Shown here piece after piece: positions 17,065-26,078 of a stretch of 51,992 nucleotides of DNA. Location of the stretch: the NCBI GenBank assembly GCA_021648755.1, contig JAKISG010000017.1, positions 1 through 51,992 on the forward strand, in the 5' to 3' direction. The DNA comes from Flavobacteriaceae bacterium (GTDB lineage Bacteria > Bacteroidota > Bacteroidia > Flavobacteriales > Flavobacteriaceae). Under the pieces are notes generated by a model that made no database searches, was not told the DNA's origin, and saw nothing but the letters and a program-made list of their open reading frames with translations. How positions within the stretch are numbered: position 1 is the stretch's first letter; every line of letters begins with the position of its first letter. The translations under genes and the position numbers were made by a program.

Positions 17065-17577
17065 ATGCATAAAGAAATAGTAAATAGAGTTTCAAATAGT
17101 AAGTTAGTAACTATAGATTTAGAAGAGTTTTATCCACTAGGAGAACGTATTTTATTTGATATTAAAAAATGGTTATTTGAAGAAACTGTTTTAAAAGAAA
17201 AAGACTTTAGAGAAAGCGTAAAAAACCATGATTGGAGTCAATACAAAGATGCTTTTGTTGCATTACATTGTAGTACTGATGCGATTATACCTTCTTGGGC
17301 TAATTTGTTAGTTGCTACAAACTTAGCACCTTACACTAAGCGTGTTGTCGTTGGAGATATTGATAAAATAGAATCTATTTTATTTAATGAAATCATTAAT
17401 AAATTAGATGTTGAATTTTTTAGAGATAAATTAATTTTAGTTAAAGGTTGTGCTTCAAAACCAATACCACAAAATGCTTATGTACAGTTAATTGAAAAAT
17501 TAATACCTGTTGCTTCTAGTATTATGTATGGTGAGGCTTGTTCTAATGTGCCATTATATAAAAAAGCAAAAAATTAA
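17065..17577 (+). CDS. DUF2480 family protein linked to the SUF locus
   Basis: This 170-residue protein matches the DUF2480 family as I know it from Bacteroidetes SUF neighbourhoods: an N-terminal LVTIDLEEFYP, a central WANLLVATNLAP and a C-terminal KGCASKPIP plus MYGEACSNVPLYKK. Cysteines near residues 73, 133 and 158 could bind metal. No biochemical function is established. It lies about 100 bases after the DUF59 gene and is convergent with rsgA. Confidence 0.82.
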   Translation: MHKEIVNRVSNSKLVTIDLEEFYPLGERILFDIKKWLFEETVLKEKDFRESVKNHDWSQYKDAFVALHCSTDAIIPSWANLLVATNLAPYTKRVVVGDIDKIESILFNEIINKLDVEFFRDKLILVKGCASKPIPQNAYVQLIEKLIPVASSIMYGEACSNVPLYKKAKN

Positions 17578-17643
17578 TTTTTATTAAAATGTAACTATTT
17601 TTAATTAAAATAAAATTAATTTAAATCCAACATAAATTTTATT

Positions 17644-18579
17644 TTAAAATTCAAAATCTGATACACGATAATGCTCACTTTTACCATTTATAATCTGTAA
17701 ATAATTGCGGTATCTAGATGTAGCAATTTCACCATTTTCTACAGCTTTTTTAATAGCACATTTAGGCTCTTTAAGATGTAAGCAATTATTAAATTTGCAA
17801 TACTGTTTTAGTTTAAAAAATTCAATAAAATAATCGCCGACCTCATCTTTTTCAAAATCAACTACACCAAAGCCTTTAATTCCAGGAGTATCAATAATAT
17901 AACCTCCAAAAGGGAGTGCAAACATTTCGGCAAAAGTAGTCGTATGCTTGCCTTGTTTGTGTTTAGAAATTTCTTCTGTTTTTAATTGTAATTTAGGATA
18001 AATAGTATTTACCAATGTAGATTTTCCGACACCAGAATGACCTGCAAAAAGACTAACTTTAGATTGCATTAATACTTTTAATGGTTCTATATTAATCTTT
18101 TTAGTAGCTGAAATATCTAAACATAAATATCCGATTTTAGAATAAATACCTTTTAATTTTTCTTTAATTTCTATACACTCTTTGTTATAAGAGTCTATTT
18201 TATTAAAAAGTAAAATTACAGGTATTTTATAGGCTCTAGCGCTTGCTAAAAAACGATCTACAAAACCTGTAAAAGTTCTAGGGTTATCAATAGTAATTAA
18301 TAAAAAAACCTGATCGATATTAGAGGCAATAATATGTGTTTGTTTTGAAAGATTAACAGATTTTCGAATGATATAATTTCTCCTATTATAAATATTATTA
18401 ATAATACCAGTATTTGCATTTTCTTCCATCTCTATATCAACAATGTCACCAACGGTTACCGGATTTGTATTTTTTATACCTTGAATTCTAAATTTGCCTT
18501 TAATTCTGCAATTTACAATCTCATCTCTTGTTTTAACAACATACCAACTACCTGTAGATTTAATTACTAATCCTTGCAT
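17644..18579 (-). CDS. rsgA: Ribosome small-subunit-dependent GTPase RsgA
   Basis: A late 30S maturation factor that checks the decoding centre. The 311 residues contain an N-terminal OB-fold (about 1-65) and a circularly permuted GTPase with NKID (126-129) before the G1 loop GHSGVGKST (180-188) and G3 DTPG (230-233). The C-terminal zinc site is C261, C266, H268 and C274. The permuted motif order is diagnostic of this family. Its -7 box lies 5 bases before the ATG. Confidence 0.95.
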   Translation of the reverse strand: MQGLVIKSTGSWYVVKTRDEIVNCRIKGKFRIQGIKNTNPVTVGDIVDIEMEENANTGIINNIYNRRNYIIRKSVNLSKQTHIIASNIDQVFLLITIDNPRTFTGFVDRFLASARAYKIPVILLFNKIDSYNKECIEIKEKLKGIYSKIGYLCLDISATKKINIEPLKVLMQSKVSLFAGHSGVGKSTLVNTIYPKLQLKTEEISKHKQGKHTTTFAEMFALPFGGYIIDTPGIKGFGVVDFEKDEVGDYFIEFFKLKQYCKFNNCLHLKEPKCAIKKAVENGEIATSRYRNYLQIINGKSEHYRVSDFEF

Positions 18580-18584
18580 AGTGA

Positions 18585-18592
18585 CAAAATTA
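18585..18592 (-). promoter_or_regulatory. -7 box of rsgA, 5 bases before its ATG
   Basis: On the minus strand TAATTTTG (18592-18585) fits TAnnTTTG; the ATG at 18579 is 5 bases downstream, predicting an mRNA with essentially no leader. I see no matching -33 TTTG. Confidence 0.5.
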
Positions 18593-18711
18593 GTATAATT
18601 TTAGATAACCGTTCTAATTGATATTGAAAAATAAGATTATAAAAGTTAAAATAAGTAATCTAAGAAATTATTTTAATTAAAATTTTAGAAATTTGTGTTG
18701 TTAAAAAGTAT

Positions 18712-19248
18712 TTAAACATGTTCTTTTAGTATAAAAAAAGTATAATTGTAAAGCGCTTCGGGATTTAATATTTCTAACTCTACCCTTTTATTTATACTAT
18801 GTTCTTTATCTGTACACTTAACAAAATTACCACATCTATTTAATATAAATTTATCACCATGACCTATTGCTATCAAATTTTTGGTGTTAACACCATAATT
18901 AACTAAAAACTCTTTAATTGTATTTGCTCTTTCTTGAGTAATCATTTTTGAAAAATCAACATCTGATCTCGAATCATTATGAACATTAATTTTTACCTTT
19001 AGTCTTGGGTTTTGAATTAAACTTGCAGCGATAATGCTTAATTCATAAATTGTTGATTCATTTAATTTTGAAGAATTTAAACTAAATTTTATTTTATTTT
19101 TACTATACAGCATTAACTTATCCTTATTCCTAAAAATTTGAATTGGGTCTGTGGCTTTATTTTTAATAATTACTATTTCTGATGCATTTATATTAAGGCA
19201 AGAAATTAATATCACAAAAAAAATTAGAGATAATAATTTATTTTTCAT
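18712..19248 (-). CDS. OmpA-like domain protein, exported
   Basis: This 178-residue protein has an N-terminal signal peptide (about 1-22, LISCLNINAS). Residues about 55-165 form a diverged OmpA-type peptidoglycan-binding domain: FSLNSSKLNESTIYELSIIA opens it, then an NVHNDSRSD strand, RANTIKEFLVNYGV helix, LIAIGHGD and a final KRVELEIL. LISC could be a lipobox, in which case C17 would be lipidated. There is no beta-barrel, so it probably anchors the outer membrane to peptidoglycan. A near-miss -7 box (TAGATTTA) lies 4 bases before the ATG. Confidence 0.78.
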   Translation of the reverse strand: MKNKLLSLIFFVILISCLNINASEIVIIKNKATDPIQIFRNKDKLMLYSKNKIKFSLNSSKLNESTIYELSIIAASLIQNPRLKVKINVHNDSRSDVDFSKMITQERANTIKEFLVNYGVNTKNLIAIGHGDKFILNRCGNFVKCTDKEHSINKRVELEILNPEALYNYTFFILKEHV

Positions 19249-19451
19249 TGTATAAATCTAATAAATGTTTTTTAATTTATTTTTTACTCGTAAAGTGAAA
19301 GTTTTTTATGTAAAAATCAAATGTAACACTTTAAAATACAAATGTAGTAATTTTTTTTATAAAAACTTAAAAACTTTAGTAACCTTTATTATCAAATCCA
19401 TCCGTTAGAACAATTAACAGTAGCGCTGTTTTCCGATTTTCGTGCTATTTT

Positions 19452-20087
19452 TTATCTCGTTGTTTGGTGTTGATTTAGCGCATAGACTAGTGTAAAATCT
19501 TCTATCTGATAAAAGAAAATAGTATAAACCTCATAAAAATTATCTTTTTTAATCCAACCTCTTGTTTTTTTATCTTTTAAAGTAAATTTTTCGATAGGTA
19601 AATGATGTTTAAACAGTAAACCTCCATTAGGGTAAATTTTGTATAAACTTTCTTTTGCTCCCCAAATTATAGTTAACTGTTCTACTAAATTTTTTTCAAC
19701 TAAATATTTTTTTTCATCACCTAAAAACTTATTTGAAATTTTAATAATCTTTTCTCTATTTTTTTCAATATCTATTCCAACAACATTATTACTTATAATA
19801 ATTGCAGAAAAATTAAATGAATGAGTTATTGAAATATACTTACCATTTTTTAAATGTGGCTTACCATCACTCGTATAAAATAAATCGGCATCAGAATAAT
19901 TTAATGTTGCCAACAAATGCCGAATACTTAAAAATCCTTTTTTATGTATCTCAGATTTCATTCCGTTTACACGCTTTAAACTAATATCCCTCAAAAAAAT
20001 ACCTTCTAAAAAAGACAAATTTTCTTTTATTTTCCAAACTAAAACTAGAGTGTCTTCATTTGGTTTTATGGTTTTAAATAAAGGCAT
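19452..20087 (-). CDS. 4'-phosphopantetheinyl transferase superfamily protein
   Basis: Transfers phosphopantetheine from CoA to carrier proteins. The 211-residue, Sfp-like protein shows ISITHS (85-90), the magnesium motif GIDIE (104-108) and WGAKESLYK (142-150), all in the expected order. Its carrier target is not evident: no acyl-carrier or peptide synthetase gene is nearby. It is divergent from ahcY, with back-to-back promoters. Its -7 box lies 7 bases before the ATG. Confidence 0.88.
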   Translation of the reverse strand: MPLFKTIKPNEDTLVLVWKIKENLSFLEGIFLRDISLKRVNGMKSEIHKKGFLSIRHLLATLNYSDADLFYTSDGKPHLKNGKYISITHSFNFSAIIISNNVVGIDIEKNREKIIKISNKFLGDEKKYLVEKNLVEQLTIIWGAKESLYKIYPNGGLLFKHHLPIEKFTLKDKKTRGWIKKDNFYEVYTIFFYQIEDFTLVYALNQHQTTR

Positions 20088-20094
20088 TTTATAT

Positions 20095-20124
20095 CAAAGT
20101 TATTTTGTAATTTTGCATTTCAAA
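20095..20124 (-). promoter_or_regulatory. Promoter of the phosphopantetheinyl transferase gene
   Basis: On the minus strand TTTG (20124-20121), an 18-base spacer and TAACTTTG (20102-20095) fit the Bacteroidetes consensus. The ATG at 20087 follows after 7 bases, so the leader should be only a few bases. Confidence 0.65.
20108..20115 (+). promoter_or_regulatory. -7 box of ahcY
   Basis: TAATTTTG matches TAnnTTTG, 42 bases before the ahcY ATG. It lies in the spacer of the divergent promoter on the other strand, only 5 bases from that promoter's -7 box, so both cannot be bound by polymerase at once. Confidence 0.5.
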
Positions 20125-20157
20125 AATGAATTAAAAACAGATAACAAATATACAATT

Positions 20158-21474
20158 ATGAACACAAAAATAGTTCCTTACGTTAAAAATAAAGTTAAAG
20201 ATATTAATCTTGCCTCTTGGGGGAGATTAGAAATTGAACTTGCCGAAGCAGAAATGCCAGGTTTAATGTCTTTACGTGAAGAGTATAAAAATGAACAACC
20301 TTTAAAAGGAGCAAGAATTGCAGGTTGTTTACATATGACCATACAAACTGCCGTTTTAATTGAAACCTTAATTGCTCTTGGTGCCGAAGTGACTTGGAGT
20401 TCTTGTAATATTTTTTCTACACAAGACCAAGCTGCAGCAGCAATTGCAGACGCAGGCATAGCCGTTTATGCTTGGAAAGGTATGAACGAAGAAGAGTTTG
20501 ACTGGTGTATAGAACAAACTTTATTTTTTGGTGAAGACCGCAAGCCATTAAATATGATTTTAGATGATGGAGGCGACTTAACTAATATGGTTTTTGATAA
20601 ATATCCAGAATTAGCAAAAAACATTAGAGGTTTATCAGAAGAGACAACAACAGGCGTTCATCGTTTATATGAACGAATGGAAAACGGAACACTTTTAGTT
20701 CCTGCAATAAATGTAAATGATTCAGTTACAAAATCAAAATTTGACAATAAATACGGTTGTCGTGAATCAGCAGTTGATGCAATTCGTAGAGCAACAGACA
20801 TTATGTTAGCAGGTAAACGTGTAATTGTTTGCGGTTATGGTGATGTTGGTAAAGGTACAGCAGCCTCATTTGCAGGCACAGGCTCTATTGTAACAGTTAC
20901 CGAAATTGATCCAATTTGTGCTTTACAAGCAGCAATGGATGGTTTTGAAGTAAAAAAATTAGAGACCGTAATAAGTACTGCTGATATTATTATTACAACC
21001 ACAGGAAACAAAGATATTGTACAAGGTCGTCATTTTGAAGCTATGAAAGACAAAACAATTGTTTGTAATATTGGACATTTTGACAATGAAATTGATGTTT
21101 CTTGGCTAAATGATAATTATGGTAATACCAAAGTTGAAATCAAGCCACAAGTAGATAAATATACCATAAATGGTAAAGAAATTATCTTACTCGCCGAAGG
21201 TCGCTTAGTTAATTTAGGCTGCGCTACTGGTCACCCAAGTTTTGTGATGAGTAACTCATTTACAAATCAAACATTAGCACAATTAGAACTTTGGAAAAAT
21301 GCAGCTAACTATAAAAACGAAGTATATATGTTGCCAAAACATTTAGATGAAAAAGTAGCAAGGTTACATTTAGAAAAAATCGGAATTGAATTAACCGAAC
21401 TTAGAAAAGACCAAGCAGATTATATTTCAGTTAGTGTAGAAGGTCCTTATAAACCAGAACATTATCGATATTAG
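20158..21474 (+). CDS. ahcY: Adenosylhomocysteinase
   Basis: Splits S-adenosylhomocysteine to adenosine and homocysteine in the methyl cycle. From the ATG at 20158 the protein has 438 residues, the normal length; a longer in-frame reading to 20050 would run across the promoter and into the neighbouring gene. The NAD-binding loop GYGDVGKG is at 226-233, substrate-site DDGGDLT near residue 140, and the C-terminus ends in GPYKPEHYRY as is typical. A strong bidirectional terminator follows. Confidence 0.96.
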   Translation: MNTKIVPYVKNKVKDINLASWGRLEIELAEAEMPGLMSLREEYKNEQPLKGARIAGCLHMTIQTAVLIETLIALGAEVTWSSCNIFSTQDQAAAAIADAGIAVYAWKGMNEEEFDWCIEQTLFFGEDRKPLNMILDDGGDLTNMVFDKYPELAKNIRGLSEETTTGVHRLYERMENGTLLVPAINVNDSVTKSKFDNKYGCRESAVDAIRRATDIMLAGKRVIVCGYGDVGKGTAASFAGTGSIVTVTEIDPICALQAAMDGFEVKKLETVISTADIIITTTGNKDIVQGRHFEAMKDKTIVCNIGHFDNEIDVSWLNDNYGNTKVEIKPQVDKYTINGKEIILLAEGRLVNLGCATGHPSFVMSNSFTNQTLAQLELWKNAANYKNEVYMLPKHLDEKVARLHLEKIGIELTELRKDQADYISVSVEGPYKPEHYRY

Positions 21475-21502
21475 GCTTTTAAATTTTAAGATTGATTAAC
21501 AA

Positions 21503-21540
21503 ATAAAACCTCAAAAATAAACTTATTTTCGAGGTTTTAT
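21503..21540. terminator. Bidirectional intrinsic terminator between ahcY and the convergent membrane protein gene
   Basis: ATAAAACCTC (21503-21512) pairs perfectly with GAGGTTTTAT (21531-21540). An inner AAAATAA (21514-21520) pairs with TTATTTT (21523-21529), leaving a 2-base loop and one A/C mismatch. The A- and T-rich flanks allow it to stop transcription from both sides. Confidence 0.85.
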
Positions 21541-21573
21541 TTATTTAAAATCTAAAAAACATACGTCTTAAAA

Positions 21574-21990
21574 TTAAAACCACTGACCCCAAGGAATTCT
21601 TGTTAATACCAATAACAAAGCAATTCCATAAAAAATAGCAATTGTCTTAAACTTACTTTTAGCAGTAGTTTTCTTTTTATGTTTAGAATAACCAATAGTT
21701 ATTAAAACAATAGCAACTAGCATCAATATAGGGTGTTCAACCGCTAATAATCTAGTATAACTATCTATACCACTCATACCATTCGCTTTTAATGATTTAT
21801 AGGCAGGCGAAGAAAAATAAACTCCTAAACCTAATAATAATTGTATGTGCAAAACAATTAATGTAAAAAGAGCCAAACGTAAATCAATATTTTTAAATTC
21901 TTTTTTTAAACTTGTAACTGCTTTTAATACAGTTACTAATAATAAAACAAGTGCTAAATAAGCCCAAAAAGAATGCATCATTGTCATCAT
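21574..21990 (-). CDS. Small four-helix integral membrane protein, function unknown
   Basis: This 138-residue protein has four clear membrane segments (about 6-24, 38-60, 82-104, 114-132). MHSFWAYLAL and the histidines in LHIQLLLG (helix 2) and AVEHPILML (helix 3) recall small cytochrome b-like proteins, and Flavobacteria homologues are often labelled that way, but haem binding is unproven. The first ATG is ambiguous, with several Met codons within the first five residues. It stands alone, convergent with ahcY. Confidence 0.7.
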   Translation of the reverse strand: MMTMMHSFWAYLALVLLLVTVLKAVTSLKKEFKNIDLRLALFTLIVLHIQLLLGLGVYFSSPAYKSLKANGMSGIDSYTRLLAVEHPILMLVAIVLITIGYSKHKKKTTAKSKFKTIAIFYGIALLLVLTRIPWGQWF

Positions 21991-22241
21991 AATAAATATT
22001 TTTAGTTAGTTTGTAAAAGTACTAAATAATTAGTTAATGTTATTGGTTAAACAAACCTTAAATCTATTCGTAGCGAATTGCAAACACATTATGTGTCTTA
22101 TTACGAGCATTTATTTTTATATAAAAAAAATTGTTTTTGGTTTTTATTAAATCGTTGTACTACATTTTTTTTGACCTGTAGCAAAGAATAATATCTCTAA
22201 TTATCTCTAGGATTTCTTTTTTCTTTTTCATAAAAAAAAAC

Positions 22242-22249
22242 TATTTTTG
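22242..22249 (+). promoter_or_regulatory. -7 box of guaA, 3 bases before its ATG
   Basis: TATTTTTG fits TAnnTTTG. The guaA ATG at 22253 follows after 3 bases, so the transcript should start on or beside the start codon. No matching -33 TTTG is visible. Confidence 0.5.
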
Positions 22250-22252
22250 CAA

Positions 22253-23785
22253 ATGCAAGAAAAAGTCCTTATTTTAGATTTCGGATCACAGTTCACACAG
22301 CTTATTGCTCGTAGAGTTAGAGAATTGAATATCTATATAGAAATCTTTCCTTATAATAGTAGGAACTTTAACATAACAAATTATAAAGCAGTTATTCTTT
22401 CAGGTAGCCCGTGTTCGGTTACAGGTAAAGAAGTTTTACATCCAGATTTAACCAAAATAAAAGGTAAAAAACCAATATTAGCAATCTGTTATGGTGCACA
22501 ATATTTAGCAAATTTCTTTGGCGGAAAAGTAGGTAACTCAAATACCCGAGAGTATGGTAGAGCAAACTTATCGTTTATAGCAAAAGATAATTCCCTTTTT
22601 AAAGGAATAAAAAATAATTCTCAAGTTTGGATGAGTCATAGCGATACCATTATAGACTTACCAACAAATACTAAAAAAATTGCAAGTACTAATGATGTTG
22701 AAAATGCAGGATTTAAATTTGATAATGAAGACACCTATGCAATTCAATTTCACCCAGAAGTATATCATACTACAGACGGAAAATTACTACTAAAAAATTT
22801 TTTAGTAAATATTGCTAATATAAAACAATCATGGACATCTAACTCATTTGTATCAACAACAGTCAAAAATTTACAAAATAAAATAGGTAATGACAAAGTC
22901 GTTTTAGGACTATCTGGAGGTGTTGACTCAACAGTTGCAGCAGTCTTATTAGATAAAGCAATTGGTAAAAACCTATTTTGTATATTTGTAGATAACGGCT
23001 TACTGCGTAAAGACGAATTTAAATCTGTTTTAGCACAATACCAAAATATGGGATTAAACGTTAAAGGTGTAAATGCTTCGGCACGTTTCTTGTCTGCTTT
23101 AAAAGGAATTAGTGACCCTGAATTAAAACGAAAAGCAATTGGCAAAACATTTATAGCCGTTTTTGACGATGAAGCGCAACAAATAAAAAAAGTAAAATGG
23201 CTAGCACAAGGCACAATTTATCCAGATGTTATTGAATCAGTTTCGATAACAGGCGGTCCTTCGGCAACTATAAAATCGCATCATAATGTTGGTGGCTTAC
23301 CAGAACATATGCAATTAAAAGTTGTAGAACCTTTACGAATGCTTTTTAAAGATGAGGTAAGAAGAATAGGTAAATCTTTAGGAATTGACGCTATATTATT
23401 AGGGCGGCACCCCTTTCCTGGACCAGGATTAGGAATCAGAATTTTAGGAGATGTCACTAAAGAAAAAGTAGAAATATTACAAAATGTAGATGCCATTTTT
23501 GTAAACGGATTAAAAAAATGGAATTTATACCATGACGTTTGGCAAGCAGGAGCAATGCTATTGCCAGTAAATTCAGTAGGCGTTATGGGTGACGAAAGAA
23601 CGTATGAAAAAGTTGTAGTTTTACGGGCCGTAAGTTCAACAGATGGTATGACAGCAGATTGGGTAAATTTACCCTATAAATTTTTACAAGAAATAAGTAA
23701 TAAAATAATAAATAACGTTAAAGGGGTAAATAGAGTTGTGTACGATATCAGTTCAAAACCACCAGCAACTATAGAGTGGGAATAA
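22253..23785 (+). CDS. guaA: GMP synthase (glutamine-hydrolysing)
   Basis: Converts XMP to GMP. The 510-residue protein has an N-terminal class-I glutaminase with nucleophile C79 (ICYGAQYLA) and H167/E169 (FHPEV), then the ATP pyrophosphatase P-loop SGGVDS (221-226) and the dimerisation domain with FPGPGLGIRILGD. A TTG two codons upstream is inside the promoter and is rejected. It is followed by the LysM/receptor gene with 65 bases between. The spacing suggests cotranscription, although that gene has its own candidate -7 box. Confidence 0.97.
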   Translation: MQEKVLILDFGSQFTQLIARRVRELNIYIEIFPYNSRNFNITNYKAVILSGSPCSVTGKEVLHPDLTKIKGKKPILAICYGAQYLANFFGGKVGNSNTREYGRANLSFIAKDNSLFKGIKNNSQVWMSHSDTIIDLPTNTKKIASTNDVENAGFKFDNEDTYAIQFHPEVYHTTDGKLLLKNFLVNIANIKQSWTSNSFVSTTVKNLQNKIGNDKVVLGLSGGVDSTVAAVLLDKAIGKNLFCIFVDNGLLRKDEFKSVLAQYQNMGLNVKGVNASARFLSALKGISDPELKRKAIGKTFIAVFDDEAQQIKKVKWLAQGTIYPDVIESVSITGGPSATIKSHHNVGGLPEHMQLKVVEPLRMLFKDEVRRIGKSLGIDAILLGRHPFPGPGLGIRILGDVTKEKVEILQNVDAIFVNGLKKWNLYHDVWQAGAMLLPVNSVGVMGDERTYEKVVVLRAVSSTDGMTADWVNLPYKFLQEISNKIINNVKGVNRVVYDISSKPPATIEWE

Positions 23786-23816
23786 ATAAAAATTAAAGCC
23801 AGACCAAGTTCAATTA

Positions 23817-23824
23817 TACCTTTG
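23817..23824 (+). promoter_or_regulatory. Candidate -7 box of the LysM protein gene
   Basis: TACCTTTG matches TAnnTTTG, 26 bases before the ATG at 23851. No -33 TTTG at the right distance was seen. Confidence 0.35.
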
Positions 23825-23850
23825 TGAGACTTTTCTAAAGATTTTAAAAT

Positions 23851-25890
23851 ATGAAAAAAACAATCTTAATAATCATTTTTTTAGTAAGTATAACCTCCTT
23901 TTCTCAAGAAAAAAAATATACTACATATAGAGTAACCGATAGCGAAACAGTAACAAGTATTGCTAAAAAATTAGGCGTTACACCTTTTAATTTATTAAAA
24001 TTAAACCCAGATGCAAAAAACGGAATTGAGATTGATGAAGTGCTCATTATACCAAATAGAAGTTATAAGTCTATAGCTTCAACAAAACAAATTACGACAT
24101 TAACGCTATCTCAAAAAGACTCTATTAAAAACGGAATTCTTTACCATACAGTTAAATCAGGAGAAACTATTTATTCTTTATGTAGAAAATATAAAGTAAA
24201 AAAGAAAAAGATTTTAAAATTAAATAAACTCAAAAGAAAAAGCAAAATTTCTTTAGGACAAGTATTAAAATTTCCTACGAATAAAAAAGATACTTTTAGT
24301 AAAAAAGAGGAAACTAATAATATTGAAAATAAATTTTTTAATTATACAGTAGCAGCAGATGATACAAAATATGCTTTAGCAAGAAAATATAAAATCTCTG
24401 TAGATGAACTAGAAGGTTTAAACCCACAATTAATAAGCAAGGCTTTAAATGAATATGATGTAATAAAATTACCTATTATAAATACAGAAACTCAAATAAA
24501 CCCACAAGTTTCAGAAACACATACCGTACAATTTCAAGAAACATTTTATAGCCTAATAAAACATTACAATACGACAAAAGAAAAATTAATTGACTTGAAT
24601 CCTGAATTAAAAAACGGTCTAAAGGAAGGTATGCAAATTAAAATACCAAAGAGAAATAGTAGAACACCAATTATTAGAACACACTTAGTAAAGAAAAAAG
24701 AAACATATTATAGTTTAAACAAATTATATAATGTAACTAAAGAAGATTTACTACAATTAAATCCAGAATTAAAAGAGGGACTAAAAGAAGGAATGTTACT
24801 AAAAATTTCTAAAAAAATAGAAGTTGCTGAAAACTTATTAAATATAGAAGCTAATTTTAGTGGTAAAAAGTTAGATGTTGCCTTATTATTGCCATTTACC
24901 TCGATAAAAAAGGATAAAAACTTAAATAAAATAATAGATTTTTATTTAGGAGCAATAATGGCCATAAACGATTTAAAAAAGAAAGGCTTATCTGTTAATT
25001 TAAAAGTGTTAGATACCAAAGGAGATAAAGCAACTATTTCTAATATTGTAAATACAAATGATTTTTCTAATGCAGATATAATTATAGGACCAATGTACTA
25101 TAGTAATTTAGAACAAATTACAAAAACATTACAAAATAATAAAGCACCAATTATTTCACCAGTAGCAACTAATGACCATAGGTTATTAAATGCTGAAAAT
25201 GTTATTCAGAATGCAGTATCAAAAAAACAATTAGAAAAAAGAATGTTAGATTTTATTAAGAAAAATTATACCAATCAAAATATAATAATAATTGCAAATA
25301 ATGAAAAAGAATCAAAATTAAAAACAACTAAAATCGAAAATTATTTAAAATCAAACAGTTCCATAAATAAAGTAACCGTTCTAAATTTAGAAAAAGGCTA
25401 TATTAGATCCAAAAAATTTAATACTATTGATAAGAAAAAAGAAAATTGGGTAATTATTTTAGACGATAAAGGAGCAAGTGAAATAGCTGTAGAAGGTTTT
25501 AAATCAACAAAAATTAAAGCAACATTATTTGCTTTAAACAAAAGCGATAACTTTGATAATATAAAAAACTCAGACTTAAACAAAGTTAATTTTCATTACC
25601 CAACAACTACATTTGTTGATAATAAGGATGTTAATATCATTGCGTTCAATAAAAAATACGAATCAAAATATAGTGCAGAACCTTCAAATTTCGCTTATAA
25701 AGGTTATGATGCTGTAAAAGATGCACTTTTGAGAATCGCAACATATAAAAATGTAAATGATTCTTTTCAGACAGGACAAACAAAAGGATTAACAAGTAAT
25801 TTTAATTATGTAACTACAGGGTCTTCACATGCAAATAAAGCAATTTTTGTTGTAAAGTATAAAGATTTTGAGATTGTTAAGGTAGAATAG
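23851..25890 (+). CDS. Exported protein with five LysM repeats and a periplasmic-binding receptor domain
   Basis: This 679-residue protein has a signal peptide (1-18, cleavage after S), then five LysM modules at about residues 22-70, 102-147, 164-208, 227-270 and 279-325. Each is recognisable by a Y/H-x-V...ET-Y-SL...N core. The C-terminal ~345 residues (LDVALLLPFTSIKK onward) resemble a type-I periplasmic-binding (Leu/Ile/Val-like) fold with the IIGPMYYSNL loop. It should sit in the periplasm holding peptidoglycan. The receptor part is diverged, so its ligand is unknown. The guaA-LysM pairing is usual in Flavobacteria. Confidence 0.85.
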   Translation: MKKTILIIIFLVSITSFSQEKKYTTYRVTDSETVTSIAKKLGVTPFNLLKLNPDAKNGIEIDEVLIIPNRSYKSIASTKQITTLTLSQKDSIKNGILYHTVKSGETIYSLCRKYKVKKKKILKLNKLKRKSKISLGQVLKFPTNKKDTFSKKEETNNIENKFFNYTVAADDTKYALARKYKISVDELEGLNPQLISKALNEYDVIKLPIINTETQINPQVSETHTVQFQETFYSLIKHYNTTKEKLIDLNPELKNGLKEGMQIKIPKRNSRTPIIRTHLVKKKETYYSLNKLYNVTKEDLLQLNPELKEGLKEGMLLKISKKIEVAENLLNIEANFSGKKLDVALLLPFTSIKKDKNLNKIIDFYLGAIMAINDLKKKGLSVNLKVLDTKGDKATISNIVNTNDFSNADIIIGPMYYSNLEQITKTLQNNKAPIISPVATNDHRLLNAENVIQNAVSKKQLEKRMLDFIKKNYTNQNIIIIANNEKESKLKTTKIENYLKSNSSINKVTVLNLEKGYIRSKKFNTIDKKKENWVIILDDKGASEIAVEGFKSTKIKATLFALNKSDNFDNIKNSDLNKVNFHYPTTTFVDNKDVNIIAFNKKYESKYSAEPSNFAYKGYDAVKDALLRIATYKNVNDSFQTGQTKGLTSNFNYVTTGSSHANKAIFVVKYKDFEIVKVE

Positions 25891-25944
25891 AATACACTTA
25901 ACTTTTTAAATGAACAATACGTAGTTAAGTATCTAAAAAAAGAT

Positions 25945-25952
25945 TACTTTTG
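25945..25952 (+). promoter_or_regulatory. Candidate -7 box of rpsU
   Basis: TACTTTTG fits TAnnTTTG. It would give a leader of about 120 bases, long enough to fold around the Shine-Dalgarno at 26061-26071. Confidence 0.45.
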
Positions 25953-26060
25953 CCGTCCATATTAAATTTTTAGAATAGAATATATGAAATATTCTTCTAT
26001 AATTTTATGTAAAAGTAAGTAAATGCAACATAACCAAATTAATAAATACGAAAGACATAT

Positions 26061-26071
26061 GAAAGGAGGTG
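26061..26071 (+). promoter_or_regulatory. Perfect Shine-Dalgarno sequence of rpsU
   Basis: GAAAGGAGGTG is an 11-base perfect complement to the usual 3' end of 16S rRNA, with 7 bases between it and the ATG at 26079. I see no other gene in this window with such a site. In Flavobacterium johnsoniae the anti-SD is held by bS21 and the rpsU site is used by ribosomes lacking bS21, giving autoregulation; the same is likely here. Confidence 0.9.
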
Positions 26072-26078
26072 CTAACAG

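Noticed and set aside
20050..20157. N-terminal extension of ahcY by 36 codons
   Set aside because: It overlaps the divergent gene and its promoter; the ATG at 20158 gives the normal protein.
21574..21990. Assigning the small membrane protein as a true cytochrome b
   Set aside because: Only scattered histidines are present and no known haem-ligand pattern is clear, so I kept it as unknown.
22765..23214. 149-codon minus-strand frame
   Set aside because: It lies wholly inside guaA on the opposite strand and shows no coding features of its own.
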